Shown: in pieces, positions 20,431 to 31,995 of the stretch
Position numbering within the stretch: the stretch's first letter is position 1
Layout: each line of letters starts with the position of its first letter
Assembly (NCBI GenBank): GCA_003427395.1
Contig: BFEA01000045.1
Span: forward strand, 2,369,826 to 2,408,495
Source of the DNA: Chara braunii
Taxonomy: Eukaryota > Streptophyta > Charophyceae > Charales > Characeae
Direction: 5' to 3'
DNA: 38,670 nucleotides
Program-made: the position numbers and the translations under genes
The notes under the pieces: model-generated
Database searches by the model: none
What the model was told of the DNA's origin: nothing
What the model saw: only the letters and a program-made list of their open reading frames with translations

Positions 20431-20757
20431 CCTCTGGAGAGACGTGAACTAGGTACATACAGTGCTCCGGATATTGCTTATAATAATTATAAAACGCAGT
20501 CGCACACATGCACCCGTAGGACTCGATCAGACTACTAAGTATAAACTTTATACTTTCGCAGTCTGGTAGTTCCACCACAGTCAAACTGGGGTTGTGCAAC
20601 CGAAAGATAGTACATACCCAACATAATATCCATTGGGAGGTCATCGCTAACAAGGAATGAGACTCGATGTCTCAGTTCCCCTCCCGCGTACGGGAAACGA
20701 CACTCGATGTCTTTTCGGTAATCAATGACTACCATGCGCTGTTTGTTGGCACAGGTC
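20431..20757 (-). pseudogene. Family C protease C-terminal half and linker
   Basis: On the minus strand from about 20757: NKQRMVVIDYRKDIECRF, then HRVSFLVSDDLPMDIMLGMYYL, the usual second half of a retropepsin with its hydrophobic-G motif (IMLG). A linker with CATAFYNYYKQYPEHCMYLV leads into reverse transcriptase. The active-site half is missing here and lies 7.6 kb away at 28383-28728. Upstream of about 20758 the frame stops resembling protease. Confidence 0.75.
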
Positions 20758-21334
20758 GACTCAGGCGCTGCACTTGCCCCTGTAAACGTAGCTTCTCAAC
20801 GCACGTTGTCGGAGGGCGCGATGTCCCGGCCCTCCTCTGTGTACCAAGTCCCTACTCGATACCAGGTCCTCGCTCTGATGCCGCGGCTCATTAAGCTGTT
20901 ACCGAACCCCCGCAACTACGCTGATATACCGGAGTGGTGCCCCGACGCAGACCGGTCCTGTTGGTGCTTGCCCTCAGCAAAAGGGTGCGCCACAGGACTT
21001 TCCATTGGTCCACGCAGGCTCGGCGCCCTGCTGTACAGCAGAGCACTACCGGCCTGTGGCCGTGGTAGCCGCCGGGCTCGCTTTGGGACGCGAAGGTAAA
21101 GAGACCGGCGTTGTCTTTTCTACTGCGCGCCGAGTGCCCTCTAACCGGGTTATGGGTTAGGTGCGCAGGCTCGTTCATACAATCGAACAGAAAAGAGAGA
21201 AAAAGAAAAAGAAAGAAAAGGGAAAGAGGAAAAAGAAAAATAAATCGTCAGATCTAAACCCACGCTTTAGTTTGGGGAGAATCCAGTGGCTTCAGGCCAT
21301 TACGACGTTACGATTTCCCTACTTTTCTTTGATA

Positions 21335-21363
21335 TTATTACTATTATTATTATTATTATTATC
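21335..21363 (+). repeat. ATT trinucleotide microsatellite
   Basis: A run of ATT units with one ACT interruption, following a purine-rich tract at 21180-21245. Confidence 0.85.
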
Positions 21364-21916
21364 TTGCCGATTTTTCAGACGCGGGTTTCTTTCGGTTCCT
21401 GTCACTTCGTAGGGAAGACCAACGGTTCGAATTTCGAGCGTGGCCGTGGTCTGTGGTCCAGACTGGCCTGACCTTTCATCTTGTACCGATCGATCGGGCG
21501 CCGCGCTGTAAGGTCCCAAAAGAGGAGCGACCCGCGGCCGCATTGGTAGGAGGCTTATCACCCCCCATGGAAGGTCATAAGCCCCCTCCTTACCATCGGA
21601 CACGGGTACCCATCTGGGGTAGCCCGACGCCCTATTTTTGAAAAGCGGAAAGCGTCCGCTCGTATCTTGTTATGGGACCACTGTGTCGAGTCGGTAGTCC
21701 TGTCACTGGGGTCTGGGACTGACGGTAGCGCAAGGTTTAGTTCGTGCTTGACCGTTGGGTTCTGGACTCGGGCGCCTCTTAAATTGTTTAGTTTTAATTT
21801 AATTCACTATTTTAGACTTTTAAAATTCTTGAATCTGAAAAAAAAAAAAAAAGGTTTGAAAAGGACTGATCTGAGTCCTTCATTTAGAACGCAGGGATCG
21901 CGGCAGGGGGAGATCC

Positions 21917-21924
21917 TATAAAAG
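21917..21924 (+). promoter_or_regulatory. TATA-like word in the inserted block
   Basis: TATAAAAG lies in a GA-rich context on the + strand, the same strand as the two unidentified ORFs. No other promoter evidence is available, so this is tentative. Confidence 0.25.
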
Positions 21925-23807
21925 AAAGGGGGAGTTGAGTTTCAGGAAAAGGAGTATATGGGAGATCATGTCGTGCCGTGTATTGGCAAGTTGAGGTGTG
22001 AGAGGTGAGTGGCGAGGGGAAAGTGCGGTAGCCGTCTGCTAGTGCTCAGAGTGCTGGACTGCGGCTATTCCGAGACGGCTCGGTCTCGGCTCCCGAGTGA
22101 AGTGGACGCAGTCATGGTGCGGAGGAACGGGTTAAACGGCTATAGGCCGAGATGCATCCAGTCACTCTGCAGGTGGGAGCAAATGTCGGGAGATGGACCT
22201 ACTGTGACGGCTATACTAGACTAAAGCTACAACAGATGAGAGGCAAAGCTAAAGATAAACGTAGAAGGCGGACCAGAAGAGAAGATGAGAGTGGACCCAG
22301 GCCTGCAGATGGGGATTAATGAGGCCAGGGACCGCGCAGAAAGGAGGTGCTTGCGGGACGGGGGCACAGACGAAATCAAGGTGACTGTCACTTATCTGGA
22401 CGAGGGAACCTCCACGGACACGGTGGAACGGGAACAACAGCACTTGGACCGCGATACAGAGGCGGAGAGTGAGTCGAGCGACAGAGAGGCCACGACACAG
22501 TCCTGGCATGGACTGGACCAGATACGGAGGAACCACCCACTGGCAGGGTCGGTAGAGGGTGGCCTAAAGGCCAGTTCGGCTCCATGGAACTGAGGAAGGG
22601 TGACACGTGGTGGCATGAAGCAGGGAGTGAGGGTCAACAAAGAGAGGCTCGGGCGATGACACGGGTGCGATTTTGAGGCAGAAAGGAAGAGGGTCGACGA
22701 CGGAGGGAGAGTGTGAGTGAGCGGGACACGAGTTCGCGAAAAGTAGTGGGCGCGAACTGCTACCCCCATGCGCTCACGAGCTGTCGAGAGCTGGTCTGGA
22801 GGCCAACTCGAGACGGCGGGAGAACTATGCTGCTGAGCGGCAAGAGACAGACAGGGGTCAACGGGCTACGAGGGCAAGACGGAAGACGAGACAGTTACGA
22901 GAGAGAAGTGGGAGAGAGGGGTTTGTTTGAGGGCGGAGACGAGGTGAGAGGTGGCTGCAAAACTGACGTCAACGCCGTCCTGGTTGGAGCAGCGAAAACG
23001 ATACCTTCGCGGGGTCTGAGTAGCTGTTCTCAAAGAGCTGTACCGTCTTCTTTTTCTTTCCCTTTTTTTTTTTCTTTTTTTGGGCGAATAGGAGTTAGCA
23101 CACATGGCATGAGTGACGTGTGTGCGAATATACAGTGGAAGTCAGACTCTCTAGAGGTGCGTGCGGGTGAAAGAAGAAGAGAAAGGGGGATGATTAGTGA
23201 CTAGAGAGAGATCCTTAACGCAGGCGCGACTTCTTGGCTAACGTCAACTACTTCAACTACTTCGGGTGAGCCCATTTCGTGCGACTGTAAGGAGGTTCGG
23301 CTTACATGTCGACGATCGTATGTGCTCGGAGCTTGCCCCTCGAAGTGCGGAGTGCGAATGAGTGAGTGGCATTTCTGTCTGGTTACGTACTCCTCCTATC
23401 GTACTCGACCTTCTGTTGGCTACTCAAGTGCATGTTGTAAGATGGATGTACAATGAAAGGTGGTCATTGACTCAGCCATCCTCGCTAAGTTCCAGTGTGC
23501 CAGACAACACTTGTCGACACGGCGATGGTGAGAAGAGGAGAGTTTCTGCTCGCAAGGTTGATTCGGTTGGAGTTTAGCTGAGCATGTGAGGTGATCACTG
23601 AGCGGTGGGGACAAGGTCTAAGTGCATTGCTTTCTCCGTGTGAAGGTTTTGACCAAGCCGGTTTCGACTGCTCACACCCTGACGATCAGCTATGGGAAGA
23701 AAACCATATCCCAACAAGGAGGTCAATGTATAGAGAAGAGGTTGACGTTATCTATTCCTCTGTGCATCTTTGGTTGATTTAAGGGAACTAAGGCTTTCTC
23801 GGTCTCT

Positions 23808-23893
23808 TCCTTGGATCACCTCTTGGTTTCTTTCTTGGATCACTTCTTGGTTCCTTTCTTGGATTACTTCTCTGGTCACTTCTTGGCGCTATT
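23808..23893 (+). repeat. Short tandem repeats, TTTCTTGGATCACTTCTTGG type
   Basis: About four imperfect units of 20-25 bp, each with CTTGGAT-ACTTCT-GG elements, run from 23808 to 23893. Confidence 0.7.
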
Positions 23894-25075
23894 TCTTGTA
23901 CCCTCGTTACTCAGAGCACATGATATAGTCGCGAGAGTGATTAACGAAGGAGAGGTCAGAATCATCAGGTAATTCTAATCCTAGTGGTGAAAATAACCCT
24001 GCTTGTTTTTTTTTCCTTATTTCGCGTTGGACTCAGCAAAGCAGTTAAGAGTTCATAGACCATCTGCTAACATCGTTGTCGTAATTCGGGGTATGTCTGG
24101 TAGGCCTGTTCTATTTAGTGAGCATTGGTCAGATCACTGATTGGGAAAAGGGTGAATTTATTTCCCATCTTACCCGAAGTGAGAAAACAGTCACTCCTGG
24201 TGCGGCAACACCTGTTATTTGACAGCGTATCTGTTAGTAGACTGATCGTCTCCTACTTGTTTGATAAACTGCTTGTTAACAGTCAGTGGCCTGCTGAGTG
24301 GCCTTACAAATGAATGGTCTCCTGTACTGGTAGCAAAGTTGCCTAAGACCCATGCTCGTTGGTCGTCATTTCTATACAGGGTAAGCGTTGACCTAATAAT
24401 ACATCTAGAGAACCAGTGAACTTGAGATCCAACTTTGAACTTGGGTGAACGCACACGAGGGCAGGGTTTCTCTTCTGTATTCTCGCTTGGCTTCTCAATC
24501 TCACGTTTGTAATGTACTCTTACGCTCGAAGTAATTACAAGCCGTTATTATGCCCTTCGTTTGGAGGCTGTCGATTGACTCTAGCGAGCTTCTTGACGAG
24601 CACTGAGTTCACGGTACTCGTCAAGGAAGCTCCAGCCCGTCAGTGAGAGTTCACTCCTACAGGAGGCAAAAGTTTCCAGACTTGGAAGGTCTCAGAGATA
24701 ATTACTGTTGCTTGATGGGGAAGAGGTGCGCGGTGCTAAGAAAAGTCGCATATTTACTTGCCAAAATCCTGATTGACGGGGACTAACCCCAGCATTTGCT
24801 CGTACCAGTCCAGCCTCGGTGAAAAGTTTCACCAAGCACGACCATCTAGTCACTCTCTCTCAGCGGGGAGTGGCTAATTCTTTTATGGTAAACAGGTGAA
24901 TATTGGTGAGTCTCTGCCCTTAAGCGCAATGATGAGACCTGCATTAGTTTAAGCCAATGCTTGATCTCCGTTATGCTCGATGTAACGTGCGAAGTTCTGA
25001 GTGGAGAGAATACCCTCCTCCCTATGAGCGCGGATCAGGCATGAGCAAAATCTTTAACGATGGCGTTAAAATTGT

Positions 25076-25094
25076 TATATATATATATATATAT
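25076..25094. repeat. TA dinucleotide microsatellite
   Basis: Uninterrupted TA repeats of about 19 bases. Confidence 0.9.
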
Positions 25095-26274
25095 TGACGA
25101 AACAGTTTGTCACAGCCCCTCGTTTGTTGTCCTCTTCTCTCTCTCTGCCTACGGTTTTACCGGGCAGTTCTGTTTGTGACGATATATTGATTATTTAAAT
25201 TTTGGTTATGCAAAGGGGGACTGGCCCGAGTCTTGCTCTGAATGACGCGATATCCCAAGTCGGTTCGGGGCTGGAACCATGTACGCTGTACGCCTTACCT
25301 TCCCATGTATAAAACACCACTTATGTAGTGTATGAACTGAGGCCGTGAATTACTGGGTTTTGTACTAGGTAAGTTGATTAAGCCGAGGAACAGAGCCGAG
25401 AACCTTCCAACGTTACCACAGCTTCAAGGTGTTTGATTAGTTGAGCTATGCATGCATAGGGCTAATGAACGACATACATCATAGGTATCATTCGAGCAAA
25501 CACTTCCTTCGCTATCAAGTCATGAACAGGCGGGCTGCCCTAGTAGATTTATGCTGGTAGTCACGTTCGAGCACTATACGGTTCAACAGCGGAAATGCTT
25601 CCCAGCAAAGCTGTAACGAACCCAGAGTGACTTCCCCTCCGGTGTTAGTCAGGCTTGAGCTGATTTTCTGTGCTCAAAACGCTGTCTGGAAAGTCGATGA
25701 GCCTCGACCCTGAATTCGCACGGGGGGCAATAGCTTTGGGTACGAGTGTGCTGAGCAATTGCACCTATAGAGAGAAGTTCGGGGGTATTCCATGTCTGAA
25801 GCCTTCGCCTTCTCAGGGCAGGAGTGGTTAACCCTCAAAGTGAACGATGGACAATCTACGTACATAATCCCTGAGCAAGGGCGTTTGCCCCGATCAGTAA
25901 TGTGACCCGGTGGTGCAACAATACTGTATTAACTGATTCCCATAAGTTTCACTCCCATCAGCGAGCTGAGTACCACGATAATTACGACTGTGCACAAGCA
26001 TCCGTGAGGGCACGTTTCCAGGTAGTACATAAACATTAGAGTGCTTTCAGTGATGCTCAATTCTATGCACGATTTTGACGTTCTTAGAGCGAAATTCCCC
26101 TCTCACATAGGGAGGGACAAACTGTATAAGACTACAAATTGGCAAGGGCAAAGTTATCCCCTATGCTGGTGTGTGTTTCCAGTGAGTGAGGTCTATGTGT
26201 AGAGGCAGGCCAGTACTACCTGTCAGTCTTGACGTACAATAGGTTGTGCAGAAGCATAAGCCGAACTCAGCAAG

Positions 26275-26652
26275 GTGGCCCTGCGGGCAAGTGGGCGAAG
26301 ACCAAGCCCGACTCACGCGAATTGGTCCGCAGGCCTCCTAGCCTTCGACCTGAGTGTTGCTGCAATGAGCTACTGTAAAGGCACGCTGCTGGTAACTTGC
26401 TCTATATGTCGAGACAAATTGAAAGGCTGGGAAGAGGGAATTATAAGTGATGTTCAAACCCAAGTTGAAACGATGCGAGAACGATCGCTGGAGTTGGTGA
26501 GTGAACAAAATATCATTGAGTATATGATTTATCTTCATGATTCGGATGAAAAACTACACAGTACGTACTCATTCACTGAAACTGTAAACCAAGCAAAAAG
26601 GAAAAGAGGATCATCAACAAGTCAACCAAAAGCTATTATCCCCCAGGACTGA
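26275..26652 (+). CDS. Unidentified ORF with CX2C motif
   Basis: A 125-codon frame. The part from MSYCKGTLLVTCSICRDKLKGWEEG onward looks protein-like: a CSIC pair, then a mostly charged helical stretch (VQTQVETMRERSLELVSEQN) and a basic tail (KRKRG) that could be a nuclear signal. The first about 30 residues are Arg/Pro/Ser-rich and may be untranslated, with the real start at the internal Met (26368-26370). A GTGAGT splice-donor-like word near 26497 raises the possibility that this is an exon. I do not recognise the family. Confidence 0.3.
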   Translation: MALRASGRRPSPTHANWSAGLLAFDLSVAAMSYCKGTLLVTCSICRDKLKGWEEGIISDVQTQVETMRERSLELVSEQNIIEYMIYLHDSDEKLHSTYSFTETVNQAKRKRGSSTSQPKAIIPQD

Positions 26653-26829
26653 CCTGGTCATCAGGTTCAAGTGATCAACAGTATCGAATGGTCGGCAACA
26701 GACAACAGGCGAGTGAGAAAACATTAGGACGATCTACATTACATTGTTCGAAAGAAAAGAAAAGGATCGAACAGACCAGGACCGAGTCTATGAGAGCATG
26801 AGGGAGCATAGATTCATCTCCTTGAGGAC

Positions 26830-27060
26830 TTCATCAGTGTATCCAATCAGTAGTCAACACACCACTCGCACTACTCAGCGCTGTTATCAGTGACATGTAC
26901 TCAAAGTTGTTGTTAGTGACCAGTTCTCAACTCTGTTGTCAAGTGAGCAGTGCACAATGTTTGCTGTTAAGTGGGGAGTGATCAATCAGTAGTCTATCAG
27001 TGATCAATCAGTATATAATGAGTGTTCTATCAGTATTCTGTCAGTAATTCTCAAGTGTCG
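26830..27060 (+). repeat. Cluster of imperfect ATCAGT / AGTGATCA words
   Basis: Words such as GTGATCAATCAGTA, CTATCAGT and TTCTGTCAGTA recur irregularly over about 230 bases between the two unidentified ORFs, without a fixed period. Confidence 0.5.
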
Positions 27061-27152
27061 CACATCAGCCAGCAAAACAACAGCCACATCCAGTCACTAA
27101 GAGACCATTGTATTAGTGATTACTACTCCGACAATTCTCAAGCAACATTTAA

Positions 27153-27944
27153 TCAGCAACACTCAGTCGACATTCAATCGATATCCAATCAACTCCTCGT
27201 CGTCTTACCAGATCCAGAGATCAGTATCAATTAGACAGTACATTTAGCCAAAGGGGTGGGAGTCGGCTCCAATACTCAGCAGCTGCACATGAGTACGGTC
27301 CAGGTTTTTCTCAGTCGAAAAGACTCTTGGCTGATCTCAACAGGATTGCTTCAAAAGATGCTTTCCAGTACAGGTATGTCAGTGCCGTTGGTTTCAAGCG
27401 GGAGGACCTATCCATCTATGTTGCTCATACTGAGTTCGCAGGAGGTACCATCCATGACTTGAGGGCCTACTTGAAGAAGGGTAAGGAAACCCATGAGCAC
27501 TTCGACTCAGTCTGGATCACAGCGGCCCAGTACCTCGAGGAGAGAGAGAAAAAGTTTGACGAGAGCGGTGTCAAACTGATTCGCAGCTTCGGACCTAAGC
27601 TCTACTCTGACTATCCAAAGCCTCCAGTACCTTTCACTCTCACGGACGGTTCTTGCTGGGGCGACTTGATAGACTTGGCTAAGAGGTACATCTCACCGGT
27701 ACAGGTTGACTATCAGGCCTTGACAGAGCCTTCTGAGTTCCCACATCTCAGGCGAGGGATCTTTTCTCAGCCGTATCTTCCAACTCTATGGGAGGAATTT
27801 TGTGCTATGGTTGACTTTCGTATTATGGGACTTGGATGGAAATGCTCAGAACTGACAGGTTTCAGGTGGCTCTACATACGGAGGCAGCAGACTCAGAAAG
27901 TACGAGGGCACGGTTCGGGGCACAAGAAACGAACAGCAAAATGA
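27153..27944 (+). CDS. Unidentified 263-codon ORF in the inserted block
   Basis: The frame is open from 27153 after TAA; the first start-like codon giving a compact domain is TTG at 27327, and an upstream AUG-initiated or spliced start is possible. The first about 55 residues are Ser/Arg/Gln-rich. From residue about 59 the sequence looks like a folded globular domain: ADLNRIASKDAFQYRYVSAV, then FAGGTIHDLRAYLKKG, WITAAQYLEEREKKFDES, PPVPFTLTDGSCWGDLIDLA, YLPTLWEEFCAMVDFRIMG. Composition is balanced, with many Trp, Tyr and Phe, unlike random frames here. The C-terminus is basic. I recognise no family. An AATAAA word lies 300 bases downstream. Confidence 0.5.
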   Translation, partial: SATLSRHSIDIQSTPRRLTRSRDQYQLDSTFSQRGGSRLQYSAAAHEYGPGFSQSKRLLADLNRIASKDAFQYRYVSAVGFKREDLSIYVAHTEFAGGTIHDLRAYLKKGKETHEHFDSVWITAAQYLEEREKKFDESGVKLIRSFGPKLYSDYPKPPVPFTLTDGSCWGDLIDLAKRYISPVQVDYQALTEPSEFPHLRRGIFSQPYLPTLWEEFCAMVDFRIMGLGWKCSELTGFRWLYIRRQQTQKVRGHGSGHKKRTAK

Positions 27945-28249
27945 GAGAACAAATAAGAAAATTTAGACGGATGAGTGAGGACTCCTGACTGGTGCTGGCC
28001 ACGCCCTCTACATATGTACTTTCTGAGATTATTACGAGTTCTCATTCTCCCTTCATCTGGTTCCCCCATCTGACTTCATCATTTGCTCGGGCCAGCCAGT
28101 CTTGCTTCTGGCATTGTATTGCTGATGATCGCATTTCTCTGATGATCTTGTCGCAGTTCTCAAAACTAGAAAATTGGCAAACGATGCGTGCATGACATAT
28201 CAAAATCTTGTGAATTTTATTTGCATGTTTCTCTGCTGTTCCGAATCAA

Positions 28250-28255
28250 AATAAA
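28250..28255 (+). promoter_or_regulatory. AATAAA polyadenylation-like word
   Basis: AATAAA lies about 300 bases after the stop of the 27153-27944 ORF on the same strand. The region is AT-rich, so chance is likely enough that this is only suggestive. Confidence 0.25.
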
Positions 28256-28382
28256 AGATTCCTAAGACCGGGGACCGGCGAAGACCGTAATTTAAGGGTC
28301 TCGCTCGAAGCCGGACGCACACAACAAGAAGGGATTTGCTTTAATTAATTTATTTTATTTATTGCAAAGACATACAAAACCT

Positions 28383-28728
28383 TGCGTGACAGCCTGTTGG
28401 CTTTTCTGGTCGCCTGAGGAGGCCCGACTAGAAAAAAGTGCGACAACGTGCGACTGATAAAGTTCCTCGTCGAGCAAGTGTCATAAAAGGCCCCAGCCTT
28501 GCGGCCGCCTATATCCACCTCGCCGACGAACAACTCACCCTTAGGGGCCTTGGCCATGGCCGTCCAAGAAGCTAGCGAGTCCGATCTAGACCACTCCTCC
28601 TCTAGCTCCTCTAAGGACTCAAACACATTTAGCGAACAGAGGATCGCTGGGTCCGAATATGCTCGCGGGACGACGATGGAGTCAGTAGCTTGGGCCATCT
28701 CTCGAGATGGTGAGGGTGTGTCCACCAC
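28383..28728 (-). pseudogene. Family C protease active-site half
   Basis: On the minus strand: acidic segment FESLEELEEEWSRSDSL, then KGELFVGEVDIGGRKAGAFYDTCSTRNFI, the retropepsin entry strand and active-site loop. The family loop is D-T-G-S; here the glycine codon reads Cys, a lesion expected to stop catalysis. Resemblance to protease ends near 28383 in NRLSRKV, and the next residues read into AT-rich foreign DNA. The missing half is at 20431-20757. Confidence 0.8.
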
Positions 28729-28757
28729 CTCGACCCTAGCACGAACAACTACTATTC

Positions 28758-30709
28758 CTACTGGCCCGACGTGTTTTCCGGAGCAGTGCCAAAACTGCTG
28801 GCCACATTGCTACCTACGGGAGCGGAGGATCCCAACGCCTGCCCCATCGTAGGCGGGATCTTCTCAGTCACCTTTTTGTTGCGGCACTTGAATTGGTTAT
28901 GGCGATATTGACCACAACGAATACAGGCCTGCCTGGTATACCGGTCTCTCCACACGTCTGTGAGACCCGGTTTTTCCCATGGAGGAGCGTTTGGGTCAAC
29001 TTAACTCCTAGACTGGGAACCTCCACGGCGTCTACCGGTCGCCTTACCTTTCTGGACAGAGGCAACGACTATTCCACCCCCTGAAACTTCTACGTTGCCC
29101 GCCTCTGAACCCGCTCTCGCCTGGAAGTCGTCTTCCAACTCGATGGTAGAACCATCGTTGTCGACGAACATTATGTGGCCCTTCGCCTTCCAGTTGGGAG
29201 GCAGTGCTTTCTTCCTACCGTCTGTCATGGGTTTATGTCCATGCCCTATCTTTGCTCTAGGTCTAGGGCCTTCTTGCTGAACGGGGGAGAGTTGTGCATA
29301 TTGATGTTGGCCTCACCCGCCAACTGATTCGTGAGAGGCAAAGGAAAACATCTCAGGTATGCAGCGAGTAAGACTTGGGGGTCATAGCGTACTCCAGGAA
29401 CACAGATCAGACGCTCTATTGCGTCGGTGGCTTCCCTTACTGACTTGAACTGCCTATTGTTCAAAGTCAAGATCGCATCAGTGGCCTTTTGAACCTCCTG
29501 AGGATCATGCCACCTATCTTCCACCAGCTTAAGGAAGTCCTCCAGTTTCTGGTTAACTGCCCAAGCGCGAAAGTCATGACCGTATCCCTGTAGCTGCACT
29601 AAACCACTCAACCATCTTGTTGCACTCCCTCTAAGTAGGAGGCAGCCACAAGCACTTCCTCGTGCGGCAAGGTTAACTTGCACTTTACGTAGACTGGCAC
29701 CGACCTCAACCACGTGTCAAGGTCTTCGGCCCTCTTATCCCGTGAGAAGGGTTTAGGAGAGGCAATGGCCGTCTTCAGAACCAACTGGCTTTGTCCCGGT
29801 ACATGTCCCAGTCCAGGTTGTGGACCTTGGGGACGAGGCTGCTGCACTAGCTGCTGCTGGGGCTGTGTACCCTGCTACTGTGCAGGCTGCAGGCTGCCCG
29901 GTTATGGCAACGTGCAACGGAGGTTGGGAATACACTGACTTTACAGGAACCTGAACACCCACTTGTCAAAGGCATACTCAGGGAAAAGGTTTGGACCGAT
30001 ACTGGAGAGCCATAGAGACATATGGGGAACCTCCAGTTACCGGTGGGACAAAAGGAGGAGGATATGCAACGGACCAGGCACCGAGCTCGGACGGCGATGG
30101 AGCTGCCTAGGCCCGCCCGACCAATACGACCATAATCTGCTGGATGTCCTGTAAGAGAGCCGTCTGGTGGTCCTGCATTTCTACTACATCTAGCAGAACG
30201 GTCCGTAGGGTCCTCACATCATCATCCATGTGCGTCAGATCCACCTCCTCTAACTCACTAATGTCCGCTTGTCTCCGTTGCATCCTGGCTCTTCTTCTAA
30301 TCATTTTCTCTTTCTCTGCCTTGATCTCTCCTAACGCCTGTTGTAGCTGTGCCTCGTGAATAGCTGCTTGCTGTATGGCGACCTCCTCGGGGGTCAACAC
30401 TATTGGCTGGCTTGCCATAACGCCAGTGGACTGACTCAGGGTCTGTACGACCGTTGACCCTACAGTCCCTGAACTACTAGCCTGAGAGATCTGTTGCGCA
30501 GCAGTTGCCATGGCTGTTGAGGTAGCGGCCTCGCTCACGAATTACCTACTTGCCTTTGCGTCCCTAGCCCTTCGCTGCTGCTGCTGTCTCTCTCTATGCT
30601 GGCGGAACCGGTATTTGTCGCCCTCTGGTCCTAATGTCAAGTGGGCTATCAGGCATCTTCTTGATCGCAAGATCCTATCGTCCGGTTGTGGGACCTCCCT
30701 GTCACTCAT
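28758..30709 (-). pseudogene. Family C gag with CCHC knuckle
   Basis: On the minus strand the start is ATG at 30707-30709 (MSDREVPQPDD), with a basic Gln/Arg-rich N-terminus and TAA at 30542-30544. A Gln/Glu-rich coiled-coil region follows (30538-30107). After a disordered break come PKPFSRDKRAEDLDTWLRSV and the capsid-like region RWLSGLVQLQGYGHDFRAW to NQLAGEANINMHN, in two frames joined by a shift near 29630. The C-terminal part, in a further frame, has the CCHC knuckle CIRCGQYRHNQFKC near 28920 (CX2CX4HX4C). It is the particle protein of element C; at least three lesions are present. Confidence 0.85.
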
Positions 30710-31980
30710 AGGCTACAACATTGTACACTGTATGCACTAGGACACTCTCGATGCCTACTGCAGCATGATGAACAGACCGATGATTTAACATAAATAAAAT
30801 AAATAATCGGTGGCTATGTCAAAGACTACTCATTTTGGTCCAACAGGTAAGTTCAGATTCCTACAAACGAAACTATTTCTACTTTGACTAGTTCGCAAAC
30901 AGAAAGCACAATGAACAATGAACAATTCTTACTATGTTGTCTGTCAGAAATGGTTGTACATCTAACTAATCAAAATAAAAATAGAAACATTTGATTAGAT
31001 GTTTGCAGAGTGGAATCTTTCCCAAACTTATCACCTGGAATCTACCCCTCCCTCAGTTCTTCATGAATGTCTCTTGTCGTCAGCATCCTTGAGCAATCCG
31101 GAACAGCGTGCGTGTCTAAAGGTGTGCACACGGCCCAACCCTGTGGCCCGAGTCCTGCTGAGCTGCCCAGCCCTGCACAATATTTATCCTCGCATGCAGC
31201 GAGCCTTACACCGACCGATTGGCTGATCAAGAGGCGTTTTTATGGACGGCCCCCAAAGTCCTCAGGAATGATTTAACGTCGCAGACAAGACGACGATCAC
31301 AGCCAATGGAAGGTCGCTGCCGGTACTTGTTTATAGACGTCCGGTACTCATCTTTCCCATAGGGCTGACCTGCCCCTCAAAACCCATCTATAGCGCAGCG
31401 AGCAGACAAAGGACAAAGCAGCAAAGCATGCGTGCTCTACTCCCGGTGGGTTGGCATGGTGACCGTGACCCAGTGCTTCGTCCAGGGCCCTGCAGATAGC
31501 TCCGCCTTCTCCTTCCAGATGCTCCATGTGAACAATGTCGACTCTCAAGGTTGAGTGCACTCGACTCCTCACATGAGAGGACTCTCAAGACAAAACACAC
31601 ATCCTCACGGTAAGAAGTGTCGAAGAGGGTAGATAAGGTTAGGTGCAACGTACCTCAAAATAGCTGCCCCCAACCACATATATTCTCACCAGATGACCTG
31701 ATGTCGATTGTGATGACCAATCGCTGCTTCGGCACAACCAGCATTACACCGTCGTTCCACCTCAACATCAATCGCACATCAGATAGTTCTCATCACACTG
31801 CGAACACCCACACACCCAATATTCACCACGTAGCCTTCCTGGTGATACCCCTCACCTCCTGGGTCGCCTGCTTGCCTTCGCCCTCCTCACTACACACCCA
31901 CTACGGCCACTCGCTTAGCAGACCGCATGTATGTACCGCATAGGCAGAAGACAAGCGCCAGATGAGCGCACCGTACCACA
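30710..31980 (-). other. Family C untranslated leader
   Basis: About 1.27 kb between the primer site and the gag start on the minus strand. Open frames are short and unconvincing. An AT-rich segment with repeated AACAATG words lies near 30880-30980. Long leaders are common in plant gypsy elements. Confidence 0.55.
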
Positions 31981-31992
31981 ACTCCGATACCA
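31981..31992 (-). other. Family C primer-binding site
   Basis: On the minus strand TGGTATCGGAGT lies three bases after the LTR end. It differs from the plant initiator-methionine tRNA primer site (TGGTATCAGAGC) at two positions. The family D site at 33550-33561 is TGGTATCGGAGC with the same three-base spacing. Confidence 0.8.
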
Positions 31993-31995
31993 AAT

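Larger units (their letters stand above)
21925..26274. other. No recognisable gene in 4.3 kb
   Basis: Short open frames exist (for example 22713-23204, + strand, Arg/Gly/Ser-rich) but show no known motif and no sign of conservation I can judge. Simple repeats are listed separately. I see nothing else supportable here. Confidence 0.5.
20758..28382. mobile_element. Unclassified 7.6-kb block inserted in family C protease
   Basis: It is defined by the break in the protease: the active-site half ends at about 28383 and the second half resumes at about 20757, both on the minus strand. I find no terminal repeats, no clean target duplication and no polymerase or transposase motif. It contains a purine-rich tract (21180-21245), an ATT microsatellite (21335-21363), a TATA-like word (21917-21924), short tandem repeats (23808-23893), a TA microsatellite (25076-25094), two unidentified ORFs (26275-26652 and 27153-27944) and an AATAAA word (28250-28255). 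It may be composite. The boundaries are accurate to about 10 bases at best. Confidence 0.5.

Noticed and set aside
22713-23204. 163-codon + strand frame in the inserted block
   Set aside because: Arg/Gly/Ser-rich with a poly-Phe stretch from a T run; no motif and no support for coding.
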